Assembly (NCBI GenBank): GCA_023151145.1 | Contig: JAKLJM010000111.1 | Span: forward strand, 1 to 12,260 | DNA: 12,260 bases | Direction of reading: 5' to 3' | Origin: Bacteriovoracaceae bacterium | Lineage (GTDB): Bacteria; Bdellovibrionota; Bacteriovoracia; Bacteriovoracales; Bacteriovoracaceae | Part shown: piece after piece, positions 6,139-12,260 of the stretch | Position numbering within the stretch: the first letter of the stretch is position 1 | Layout of the letters: each line of letters opens with the position of its first letter | Program-made: the position numbers and the translations under genes | Notes under the pieces: generated by a model | What the model was told of the DNA's origin: nothing | Database searches by the model: none | What the model saw: the letters and a program-made list of their open reading frames with translations, nothing else

Positions 6139-6750
6139 TTACTTCATCATAAAGGCGAAATAAAGAATTTGAAAAGCAAAGACAATCATAAAGATTCCAA
6201 AGCCGATTTCAATTTTTGATAAAACTGCTTTTAACTTATTTCCAATTTTTTCAACTGAGATTAATAGAACGATACTACTAAATCCGATAATAGAAACGAT
6301 CCATAGAATACTAGCAATATTCCATGGATCGTTTTGAAATTCTTTGCGAGAAAATAAACCAATAAAATATAGTAATGCTTTTGGATTTAATAAGTTGGTG
6401 ATCAAACCTTGCAAGTAAGGATGATGAAATTTTTTTAAGAATGTGGAAGATTCATTTTTTTCCAGTGGATAACTTGGAAAAATAATTTTTATTCCGATAT
6501 ACATCAGATACATACCAGATAAAAAAGCAATCACTTTAAAGATGAGTGGGTTACTGTAAATGAATTGAGTAAATCCAAACAATGTGGCAAATAAAAAACA
6601 AGCAATTCCAGTCACAATTCCTAAAACAGTTTGAAAACCAACTGCACGCCCTTTAGATAGGGTGTTGCCAATAATAAGAGTGACATCAGGACCAGGGCTC
6701 ATGATAGCGCTTAGATGCAAGAGAGCGATCATGATATATAGTGAGTTCAT
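6139..6750 (-). CDS. LysE/RhtB family amino-acid exporter (203 aa)
   Basis: Inner-membrane efflux protein of the LysE/RhtB superfamily, which exports amino acids such as homoserine, threonine or leucine; the substrate cannot be told from sequence. The length (203 aa) and about six hydrophobic segments fit the family. The SPGPD signature is at 18-22 in the first segment, followed by the GRAVGFQTVLGIVTG loop and helix. The second conserved point, NLLNPKALLYFIGLF, is at about 119-133. ATG 6748-6750 overlaps the thioesterase stop by one base (TAATG), implying translational coupling with that upstream gene. Typical of a simple two-gene operon; no regulator gene is adjacent. Confidence 0.93.
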   Translation of the reverse strand: MNSLYIMIALLHLSAIMSPGPDVTLIIGNTLSKGRAVGFQTVLGIVTGIACFLFATLFGFTQFIYSNPLIFKVIAFLSGMYLMYIGIKIIFPSYPLEKNESSTFLKKFHHPYLQGLITNLLNPKALLYFIGLFSRKEFQNDPWNIASILWIVSIIGFSSIVLLISVEKIGNKLKAVLSKIEIGFGIFMIVFAFQILYFAFMMK

Positions 6751-7175
6751 TATTTGCTTTTTTCCCTAATCGCCATAATCATTTTTGAGTCACATAGAAG
6801 TTTATTTTCTTCGTTGTAAATTTTGATACTCCACATATGCATGGTTGCCCCTTTGTGGATAACTTCAGCAACGCCGCGAACTCGGCCACTACTTGCCGGA
6901 CGAAGGTGAGTGGCTTCAATATGCTGACCTAAAGCCATTTCTTTAGCTGGATCGATAATGAGATTTGAACCAATACTGGCTAGAGTTTCTGCTAAAACAC
7001 AATTAGCACCACCGTGCAAAAGGCGCATTGGTTGAAAGGTTCTTTCATCAACAGGCATAGTGCCAGCAATGGATTTATCGGTTAGTTCAGTAATTTGGAT
7101 GTCCAAATGTTCCATGAGAGTTTTTTTATTAAATTTATTAACTTCGTCTAAGGAGTAATCTTTAAACCAAATCAT
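6750..7175 (-). CDS. Hotdog-fold acyl-CoA thioesterase, EntH/YdiI-like (141 aa)
   Basis: A single hotdog domain of the length usual for PaaI/EntH/YdiI-type thioesterases, which hydrolyse aryl- or acyl-CoA (or carrier-bound) thioesters in the cytosol. RLLHGGANCVLAETLAS holds H54-G-G and E63, the position of the catalytic Glu in the EntH/YdiI clade. GQHIEATHLRPASSGRVRG (about 83-101) is the usual substrate-side strand, and the C-terminal strand reads MWSIKIYNEENKLLCDSKM. It could act as the 1,4-dihydroxy-2-naphthoyl-CoA thioesterase of menaquinone synthesis, but no men gene is nearby, so I give no symbol. ATG 7173-7175 has AAGGA seven bases upstream; an out-of-frame ATG at 7178-7180 lies between. 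First gene of the leftward operon with the exporter. Confidence 0.9.
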   Translation of the reverse strand: MIWFKDYSLDEVNKFNKKTLMEHLDIQITELTDKSIAGTMPVDERTFQPMRLLHGGANCVLAETLASIGSNLIIDPAKEMALGQHIEATHLRPASSGRVRGVAEVIHKGATMHMWSIKIYNEENKLLCDSKMIMAIREKSK

Positions 7176-7185
7176 TTCATTGTCC

Positions 7186-7213
7186 TTGTTTAAAAAATCA
7201 TGCAGGATAAAAT
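7186..7213 (+). promoter_or_regulatory. Probable promoter for the Nudix gene
   Basis: TTGTTT (7186-7191), a 16-base spacer, TAAAAT (7208-7213). The -10 is 5/6 to consensus, the -35 only 3/6. The initiation point near 7221 would give a leader of about 28 bases to the ATG at 7249. The 73-base gap must also hold the leftward promoter for the thioesterase. Confidence 0.45.
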
Positions 7214-7248
7214 GAATTAAAGTGTAGTTAAACTTATAGGTATTGAAT

Positions 7249-7764
7249 ATGGAAAAGACTGTTTACAGTGGAAATTATATTAAAGTGACGGAAGAACAAA
7301 TTGATCAAAATAATTGGGAACGCTGCTATTTGCGCGATGGCGTGATCGTTTTCGCTCAAAAAGATAACGGTAAATTTATAATGATTAATGAACGTCGGCC
7401 CCATGAGGATGTTCCAGTTCGATTACGTTTTGTGGCCGGACACATAGAAACTGAGTTGTCAGTGGAAGAGAATGCGAATAAAGAACTTCAAGAAGAAGTT
7501 GGCCTAAGGGCTTCTGACATCAATATTTTTTATTCGGTAAAGGCAAGTGGAACAGTAAACAATAGAGTTTATTTTGCCTGGGCCAAAAACTTATCCGAAT
7601 CAAAAATTCCTAACCCAGATGGGGATGTTATTGTTTCTATTGAAGAGTACACATGGCAGGAGATCATGAATAAATTCATGTCAGATGAACTGAAGTGGAG
7701 CCTCTCAACTCTTGGATTTTTAAGGCTTTACCACAAATTCCTTAACCCCATGCCAAAGCTCTAA
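7249..7764 (+). CDS. Nudix hydrolase, ADP-ribose pyrophosphatase-like (171 aa)
   Basis: Cytosolic Nudix-fold phosphohydrolase, probably acting on ADP-ribose or another nucleoside diphosphate derivative. The layout (N-terminal strands with WERCYLRDGVIVFAQ, then MINERRPHEDVPVRLRFVAGH) is that of the ADP-ribose/NDP-sugar group. The Nudix box spans G64 to L86: the metal-binding part KELQEEVGL (78-86) is kept, but the usual Glu six residues after the Gly is Leu70 and the usual Arg is Lys78. The frame also allows TTG 7243, but ATG 7249 is preferred because AGG at 7238-7240 is eight bases upstream of it and only two from TTG. Divergent from the thioesterase gene. No operon partner: lpxC downstream has its own promoter. 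Confidence 0.87.
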   Translation: MEKTVYSGNYIKVTEEQIDQNNWERCYLRDGVIVFAQKDNGKFIMINERRPHEDVPVRLRFVAGHIETELSVEENANKELQEEVGLRASDINIFYSVKASGTVNNRVYFAWAKNLSESKIPNPDGDVIVSIEEYTWQEIMNKFMSDELKWSLSTLGFLRLYHKFLNPMPKL

Positions 7765-7920
7765 GGCAACTTGAACTTGTCTTTATAACGATCAATTCCT
7801 TCTATGCATTCATATTGTGGAAAATTTACATTTTTTTACTTTTTCGTCGAAACAACAGCTAGAATTTGATAGTGCTCTTTAAAATAAAACGGTAAAACCC
7901 TCCTCCCTTGGGACTAAGGA

Positions 7921-7939
7921 TTAAGTGAATTATACTTAA
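7921..7939. repeat. Inverted repeat just upstream of the lpxC promoter
   Basis: TTAAGT-GAATTAT-ACTTAA, six-base perfect arms with a seven-base centre. It ends nine bases before the -35 of the lpxC promoter. A flanking CCCTT/AAGGG match (about 7906 and 7942-7946) could extend it as a hairpin. It may be a regulator site or a weak terminator end for the Nudix transcript. Confidence 0.35.
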
Positions 7940-7947
7940 GGAAGGGC

Positions 7948-7976
7948 TTGTCATTATTTTGTTCACTGTATAAAAT
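7948..7976 (+). promoter_or_regulatory. Near-consensus promoter of lpxC
   Basis: TTGTCA (7948-7953), exactly 17 bases, TAAAAT (7971-7976); each hexamer is 5/6 to the sigma70 consensus. The predicted start of transcription, about 7983, leaves 28 bases before ATG 8011. It lies inside the upstream extension of the lpxC frame and so rules that extension out. Confidence 0.7.
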
Positions 7977-8010
7977 TGTAACTCGCCATAATTATTTGGG
8001 ATTTTTTAAA

Positions 8011-8931
8011 ATGTTGTATCAAAGAACGTTAGCAAAAAAAGTTAAAGTAACAGGAATCGGAATTCATTCTGGTAAAAAAGTTACAATGACTCTTCATCCT
8101 GCTGAAGCGGATTTTGGTATTCAATTTAAGCGTACAGATCTTTTAGATGCTCCCTTGCTTAAAGCAGATGCTCAGACAGTAGGGGCAACTGAAAATAATA
8201 CGACGATTGGTTCCGGTGAAAATGCCGTTCATACAGTGGAGCATTTGCTCTCTTGTTTTTATGGGCTAGGAATTAATAATGTTCTTTGTGAAATCGATGG
8301 GCCGGAAGTTCCTATTATGGACGGGTCTGGTGCTTCGTTTGTGTTTCTATTGAAAGAAACCGGAATCGCTACTTTAAACAAATCAAAAAAATTCTTAGTA
8401 GTTTTAGAAAAAATTAAAGTTGAAGTTGGTGATAAGTGGGCGACCATTGAGCCGGCTTCAAAGCTCATTATCGATTCTACCATTGTTTTTGCTCACCCAA
8501 TTATTAAAGAACAAAGAAAAGTATTCGAGTTTTCATGTGAAAACTATATTGAAGAAATTGGCCGTGCCAGAACCTTTGGTCTTTTGCGTGATGTTGATAT
8601 GCTCAAGAGAAAAGGTCTTATTAAGGGCGGATCCCTTGATAACGCAATCGTTTTAGATGAATTTAAAGTGGTGAACCCTGAAGGCTTACGTTTTTCTGAT
8701 GAATTCGTTCGTCATAAAATCCTCGATACTATCGGTGATATTTCCCTTTTAGGTTTTGAAATCGCCGGAAAAATTACCACATACAAATCAGGACATAACC
8801 TCCATAATCTTCTGTGTAGAAAACTCCTAGAGACTCCTGGGGCGTTTGAAATCGTCACAGCGTCATCACTACAAAAAGAAGCTATCGAAGCTTTTGCACT
8901 CCCCCGTGCGATGCTCCCGTCCTTCCAATAG
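8011..8931 (+). CDS. lpxC: UDP-3-O-acyl-N-acetylglucosamine deacetylase (306 aa)
   Basis: Zinc deacetylase catalysing the committed step of lipid A synthesis in the cytosol. The start MLYQRTLAKKVKVTGIGIHS matches the family N-terminus. HTVEHLLSCFYGLGINN gives E77 and zinc ligand H78; RHKILDTIGDISLLG gives zinc ligands H235 and D239 plus D243; KSGHNLHNLL gives the catalytic H262. Length is 306 aa, against 305 in E. coli. The frame is open back to a TTG at 7948, but those residues are not part of LpxC and the promoter is there. The Shine-Dalgarno before 8011 is weak (GGGA at 7999-8002), perhaps limiting expression of a tightly controlled enzyme. The C-terminus lacks the basic tail that targets E. 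coli LpxC for FtsH degradation; it ends in ALPRAMLPSFQ. proS follows after 64 bases. Confidence 0.97.
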   Translation: MLYQRTLAKKVKVTGIGIHSGKKVTMTLHPAEADFGIQFKRTDLLDAPLLKADAQTVGATENNTTIGSGENAVHTVEHLLSCFYGLGINNVLCEIDGPEVPIMDGSGASFVFLLKETGIATLNKSKKFLVVLEKIKVEVGDKWATIEPASKLIIDSTIVFAHPIIKEQRKVFEFSCENYIEEIGRARTFGLLRDVDMLKRKGLIKGGSLDNAIVLDEFKVVNPEGLRFSDEFVRHKILDTIGDISLLGFEIAGKITTYKSGHNLHNLLCRKLLETPGAFEIVTASSLQKEAIEAFALPRAMLPSFQ

Positions 8932-8995
8932 TCATTTAATTCAGCTATATTAAATTAAATTTTTAAAAAATATTATAAAGGCAAAGGATAAAGTC

Positions 8996-10720
8996 ATGAG
9001 ACTTTCAAAAGGTTTTTGGCAAACGTATAAAGAAATTCCAAACGATGCAGAAATTCCTTCCCATCAATTAATGATGCGAGCGGGATTAATTCATAAATCG
9101 GGTGCTGGTCTCTATAATTATCTACCCATGGGTCTTCGCGCGATCAAAAAATTTGAACAAATCATTCGCGACGAGCATGATAAAATTGGCTGTCATGAAA
9201 TCTCTATGAGCGTTGTAACTCCAGGTGAACTTTGGAAAGAAACTGGACGCTGGGATAAAATGGGCGATTTGATGGCCAAGTTCAAAGATAAGAAAGACCA
9301 AGATCTTTGTTTGTCGCCAACCAACGAAGAAGCAGTGACTGATATTTTTAGAAAAACCATTAAATCTTATAAGCAATTGCCAGTCACTCTGTATCAAATT
9401 AATACTAAATTTCGCGATGAAATTCGACCACGTTTTGGATTAATGCGCGGACGTGAATTTACCATGAAAGATGCTTACAGCTTTCACATGGATAAAGATT
9501 GTCTCGATCGCGTTTATCAAGATATTTATGATTGTTATTGCCGTATTTTTGATCGCGTAGGTCTTGAGTATATTCCTGTTGAAGCAGACGGCGGCGCCAT
9601 GGCTTCTTCTGATTCTAAGACCCATGAGTTTCAAGTGGTAGCAAATGCAGGTGAAGATGCAATTATTTACTCACCAGAATCTCGTTATGCAGCCAATATT
9701 GAAAAGGCACAAACTATTCGTGGGAAATTAAATTTCAAACAATCTAGTGAAGCGATGAAAAACGTTTCAACCCCTAAAATGGCAACGATTGAAGATGTGT
9801 GTAGTTTTCTAAAAACGGAAAAGCACCATTCATTAAAGTCGTTGGTATATAAAGCAGTAGTTGCGAATAAAGACGTTTTTGTTCTGGCCCTCTTGTTGGG
9901 TGATGATGAATTAAATGAAATCAAACTACAGGCTTTTCTGAAGGCTGAACATTTAATTCAAGCTACCGAAGAAGAAATGAAAAAACTAGGTTTAGTAAAA
10001 GGCTTCATTGGTCCAGTGGGGGTTGCAACTAATCTTGTCATAGTTTTTGATAAACAAATTGATTTAAATGCAGCCTATGTCGTTGGGGCAAATGAAGTAG
10101 ATATGCATACCGAAAACTTCATTCCAAGTCGGGATTTAAAATCAACACAAACTCACGATCTTCGTTTAGCTAAAGAAGGTGACTATACTCTCGACGGTAA
10201 GCATCTTGTGGTTGTAAAGCGCGGAATCGAAGTTGGACACGTTTTTCAATTAGGTGATAAGTACACTAAAGGAATGAGCGTTCAGGTTCTGGATAAAAAT
10301 GGAAAATTAGCTACACCATTGATGGGGTGCTATGGAATCGGAGTAACTCGCGTTGTGGCTGCTGCTATTGAGCAAAGTCATGATGAAAATGGTATTATAT
10401 GGCCAAAAGCTATTGCTCCTTACCAAATCTACTTTGCAACGATTGTAAAAAAAGAAGAAACTAAAAAGCTAGCAGATGAAATCTATAGCGATTTATTAAA
10501 AGCTGGATTTGAAGTTTTATATGACGATCGCGATCAAGGTCCAGGTTTTAAGTTTAAGGATGCAGATCTCATTGGTCTTCCTATTCGTTTAGTTTTAGGA
10601 GAAAGAGATTACGAAGCATCTGGAGAGTTAGAAATTGTGACTAGAAAAGGGGCTCAATCTTTTAAAGTAAAAAAAGAAAATCTCGTAACAGAATTAAAAC
10701 GAGTTTGGGATAGCATTTGA
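8996..10720 (+). CDS. proS: Prolyl-tRNA synthetase, bacterial type with editing insertion (574 aa)
   Basis: Charges tRNA-Pro in the cytosol; class II synthetase. Catalytic core: motif 2 region TKFRDEIRPRFGLMRGREFTMKDAYSFH (about 137-164) and motif 3 GCYGIGVTRVVAAAIEQ (444-460). Between them, about residues 224-405 form the YbaK-like INS domain that hydrolyses Ala-tRNA-Pro. It has K281 in HHSLKSLVYKA, GPVG at 339-342 and H371 in GANEVDMHTENF, matching the E. coli editing-site motifs. The anticodon-binding domain runs from about 473 to the end (DDRDQGPGFKFKDADLIGLP). Length 574 is normal for the bacterial form (about 570). ATG 8996 has AAGGA seven bases upstream. The TGA stop overlaps the ATG of rlmB by one base. 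Confidence 0.97.
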   Translation: MRLSKGFWQTYKEIPNDAEIPSHQLMMRAGLIHKSGAGLYNYLPMGLRAIKKFEQIIRDEHDKIGCHEISMSVVTPGELWKETGRWDKMGDLMAKFKDKKDQDLCLSPTNEEAVTDIFRKTIKSYKQLPVTLYQINTKFRDEIRPRFGLMRGREFTMKDAYSFHMDKDCLDRVYQDIYDCYCRIFDRVGLEYIPVEADGGAMASSDSKTHEFQVVANAGEDAIIYSPESRYAANIEKAQTIRGKLNFKQSSEAMKNVSTPKMATIEDVCSFLKTEKHHSLKSLVYKAVVANKDVFVLALLLGDDELNEIKLQAFLKAEHLIQATEEEMKKLGLVKGFIGPVGVATNLVIVFDKQIDLNAAYVVGANEVDMHTENFIPSRDLKSTQTHDLRLAKEGDYTLDGKHLVVVKRGIEVGHVFQLGDKYTKGMSVQVLDKNGKLATPLMGCYGIGVTRVVAAAIEQSHDENGIIWPKAIAPYQIYFATIVKKEETKKLADEIYSDLLKAGFEVLYDDRDQGPGFKFKDADLIGLPIRLVLGERDYEASGELEIVTRKGAQSFKVKKENLVTELKRVWDSI

Positions 10721-11484
10721 TGGAATTTGATATTGTAATTGGAATTCACAGTATTGCTGAGCTTTTACGTGCGAAAAGAAGAAGAATTCTACATGTCTTT
10801 GCTTCAGAGGAATCTCTAGATGAGTTAAAAAAACGTGAAGGAATTTCGAAAAACGAAATTCCTGCGGACAAATTAATTTTAAGAGCAACTCACGACGTAC
10901 AAGAAGAAGCCAAAAAATGGTATAAAAAAGCAGACTATGAATACCAGCGAGTACCATCAAATATTTTTGTTATTGCTGAGCCTGTTCCTGCAAAAGATTT
11001 AAATTGGCTTTATGACGAAATGATTAGTCGTGACTCGTTTAAGCTACTGGCTCTCGATCAAGTAACTGACGTTCATAACGGTGCAGCCATTATGAGAACA
11101 GCTGCCTTCTATGGCGTTGATGCCATCATGCTCTCAAGCAGATCATCATTTGGAATAGGTCCAGGTTTCAATAGAATTGCTTCTGGAGCTGTCGAGTATA
11201 TTGAGGTTGTAAAAGTATCAGCATTACCAAAAACTCTGACAAAATTATCTGAAATGGGCGTGCAAATAATTGGCTTTTCTGAACACGCCAAAGAATCATT
11301 AAGCACAATTCAGGTTCAAAATAAGACCTGTTTAGTACTAGGAGCAGAAGATTTTGGTTTATCAAATGCCGTTGAAAGACTTTTGACATCCATTGTCGCA
11401 TTAAAGCCTCAGGGCAAAATCAAATCTTTAAATGTTTCCGTTGCAGCAGCTGTGGCAATGGAAAAGATTTTTGGAGAAAAGTAA
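10720..11484 (+). CDS. rlmB: 23S rRNA 2'-O-ribose methyltransferase, SpoU/TrmH family (254 aa)
   Basis: AdoMet-dependent 2'-O-methyltransferase of the SPOUT class; by length and domain order it is RlmB-like (Gm2251 in 23S rRNA in E. coli). The N-terminal substrate-binding domain (about 1-80) starts MEFDIVIGIHSIAELLRAK, similar to the RlmB start. The knotted catalytic domain has motif 1 DQVTDVHNGAAIMRTAAF (from D113), motif 2 LVLGAEDFGLS (from 205) and motif 3 SLNVSVAAA (from S236). The normal DPxNxG of motif 1 is here DVHNGA, the variation seen in RlmB proteins. The start is ATG 10720, overlapping the proS TGA as TGATG; a TTG at 10717 is also in frame but less likely. Another TrmH-type rRNA/tRNA target is possible. 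Translationally coupled to proS. Confidence 0.9.
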   Translation: MEFDIVIGIHSIAELLRAKRRRILHVFASEESLDELKKREGISKNEIPADKLILRATHDVQEEAKKWYKKADYEYQRVPSNIFVIAEPVPAKDLNWLYDEMISRDSFKLLALDQVTDVHNGAAIMRTAAFYGVDAIMLSSRSSFGIGPGFNRIASGAVEYIEVVKVSALPKTLTKLSEMGVQIIGFSEHAKESLSTIQVQNKTCLVLGAEDFGLSNAVERLLTSIVALKPQGKIKSLNVSVAAAVAMEKIFGEK

Positions 11485-11492
11485 AAAAAAAC

Positions 11493-11521
11493 TTGCCATA
11501 AGTTTTTGGGTCAATTATAAA
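11493..11521 (+). promoter_or_regulatory. Strong promoter of the tRNA-tuf operon
   Basis: TTGCCA (11493-11498), a 17-base spacer, TATAAA (11516-11521), followed by TTTGTCTC. Both hexamers are 5/6 to consensus. Transcription should begin near 11528, about 20 bases before the first tRNA. It starts only nine bases after the rlmB stop, so no separate terminator fits between. Confidence 0.75.
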
Positions 11522-11547
11522 TTTGTCTCACTAGCTTATGAAACTTG

Positions 11548-11623
11548 GCTGACCTAGCTCAGTTGGTAGAGCATCGGTTTTGTAAACCGACGGTCGCAGG
11601 TTCGATTCCTGTGGTCAGCTCCA
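11548..11623 (+). tRNA. tRNA-Thr (anticodon TGT)
   Basis: Acceptor GCTGACC (11548-11554) pairs with GGTCAGC (11613-11619); T is the discriminator and CCA (11621-11623) is encoded. Anticodon stem TCGGT/ACCGA encloses loop TTTGTAA with anticodon TGT at 11581-11583. D-arm GCTCAGTTGGTAGAGC and T-loop TTCGATT are standard. It reads ACA and, by wobble, ACG. Corresponds in position to E. coli thrU. Confidence 0.97.
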
Positions 11624-11648
11624 GTTCAAAGCAAGTACAGATAGTCCC

Positions 11649-11734
11649 GGAGAGATTGCCGAGTGGCCAAAGGCAACAGACTGTAAATCTGTCGGTTTAT
11701 ACCTTCGAAGGTTCGAATCCTTCTCTCTCCACCA
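11649..11734 (+). tRNA. tRNA-Tyr (anticodon GTA)
   Basis: Acceptor GGAGAGA (11649-11655) pairs with TCTCTCC (11724-11730), discriminator A, encoded CCA (11732-11734). Anticodon stem ACAGA/TCTGT with loop CTGTAAA, anticodon GTA at 11683-11685. The length of 86 and the long variable arm (CGGTTTATACCTTCG) are as expected for a class II bacterial tRNA-Tyr. Corresponds to E. coli tyrU. Confidence 0.97.
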
Positions 11735-11753
11735 TCTTTAACATTTTTAATAT

Positions 11754-11829
11754 GCGGGCGTAGCTCAGTTGGTAGAGCGCCACCCTTCCAAGGTGGATGT
11801 CGCAAGTTCGAATCTTGTCGCCCGCTCCA
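11754..11829 (+). tRNA. tRNA-Gly (anticodon TCC)
   Basis: Acceptor GCGGGCG (11754-11760) pairs fully with CGCCCGC (11819-11825); discriminator T, encoded CCA (11827-11829). Anticodon stem CCACC/GGTGG with loop CTTCCAA, anticodon TCC at 11787-11789. Corresponds to E. coli glyT. A T run (11831-11836) follows. Confidence 0.97.
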
Positions 11830-11933
11830 ATTTTTTACTTCACTTATAATTTCATTTACTAATAGATTTAATTTTTATTATTATGTCGATCGTTAGCCTT
11901 ATCCCGAACTAGTAGAAAGTACTTGAGGATAAT

Positions 11934-12008
<75 letters not shown>

Positions 12009-12120
12009 TTTTTTCCTCTTGTCACGGGCCACTTGCTCGGGCATACTGTTGACACATTTTGAAGAAAATAATAATTGGATTTTAAAATATTTTGATTCCA
12101 ACGAAGAAGGAGACCATACC

Positions 12121-12260
12121 ATGGCTAAGGAAAAATTTGATCGTAGTAAACCACACGTAAACATCGGAACAATTGGTCACGTTGACCACGGTAAGACGAC
12201 ATTAACAGCAGCAATTACAATGACAATGGCGAAGATCCACGGTGGAGCAGCGAAGTCATA
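12121..12260 (+). CDS. tuf: Elongation factor Tu, 5' part only
   Basis: The first 46 codons read [20 protein letters not shown] then [13 protein letters not shown]. This is the EF-Tu N-terminus with the P-loop GHVDHGKT that binds GTP phosphates (G1). EF-Tu delivers aminoacyl-tRNA to the ribosome. The gene runs off the window; about 350 residues are missing. AAGGAG at 12107-12112 is eight bases before ATG 12121. Placed after the four tRNAs as tufB is in E. coli, so probably in the same transcript. The 112-base leader contains TTGACA at 12049-12054 but no good -10 at 16-18 bases. Confidence 0.97.
   Translation, partial: MAKEKFDRSKPHVNIGTIGHVDHGKTTLTAAITMTMAKIHGGAAKS

Noticed and set aside
7948..8010. 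Upstream extension of lpxC from a TTG start
   Set aside because: The extra 21 residues do not belong to LpxC, the family N-terminus starts at ATG 8011, and a near-consensus promoter occupies the segment.
11545..11763. Open frame through tRNA-Thr and tRNA-Tyr
   Set aside because: It is entirely explained by the two tRNA genes and their spacer; no protein-like features.
12009..12120. Separate promoter for tuf from TTGACA at 12049-12054
   Set aside because: At 17 bases the -10 position reads TAATTG (2 of 6); better AT-rich hexamers are at wrong distances (12 or 28). Left as a remark only.

Overview
The window reads as chromosome of a low-GC, Gram-negative bacterium. LpxC (lipid A synthesis) implies an outer membrane, and several small proteins carry Sec signal peptides. 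The overall flavour (AT-rich codons, many Sec-exported orphan proteins, LpxC/ProS/RlmB followed by a tRNA-tuf cluster) would suit a Bacteriovorax/Halobacteriovorax-like member of the Bdellovibrionota. That placement is an impression, not proven.

Left edge (1-240). The first ~120 bases are 62% GC (74 of 120 counted) and encode an internal piece of a family 1 glycoside hydrolase. At about position 120 the sequence switches abruptly to ~36% GC, and a different reading frame carries the C-terminal tail of an unrelated gene. This looks like a chimeric junction (assembly or library artefact) or, less likely, a very recent insertion. The tail ends six bases before a small secreted orphan gene (245-661).

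Accessory region (662-4500). A cassette has the order paralogue A (895-1761), secreted lipase-like protein (1776-3458), paralogue B (3645-4451). A and B are Sec-exported proteins with one Asp-rich Ca-binding-type loop. They are duplicated together with their upstream non-coding DNA. They are about 84% identical over a 153-residue core, drop to about 35% over a gap-free 51-residue segment, and return to about 86%. The central protein combines a Ser-hydrolase nucleophile elbow, a PKD domain and a C-terminal domain resembling PA-IL-type lectins. The arrangement recalls a secreted lipolytic effector flanked by duplicated, locally diversified partner or immunity proteins. That is the most interesting hypothesis in the window.

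Housekeeping and small metabolic genes (4500-7764). A Sua5-type threonylcarbamoyl-AMP synthase (TTG start, good promoter) is followed by a symmetrical bidirectional terminator. A leftward set follows: a small exported orphan, and a LysE/RhtB exporter translationally coupled to a hotdog thioesterase. A divergent Nudix hydrolase with an altered Nudix box comes next.

Core region (7765-12260). lpxC has a near-consensus promoter that rules out the longer upstream start. It is followed by proS (with the YbaK-like editing insertion) and by rlmB, which overlaps the proS stop by one base. A strong promoter then leads into tRNA-Thr(TGT), tRNA-Tyr(GTA), tRNA-Gly(TCC), tRNA-Thr(GGT) and the start of tuf. 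This is the same order as the Escherichia coli thrU-tyrU-glyT-thrT-tufB operon.
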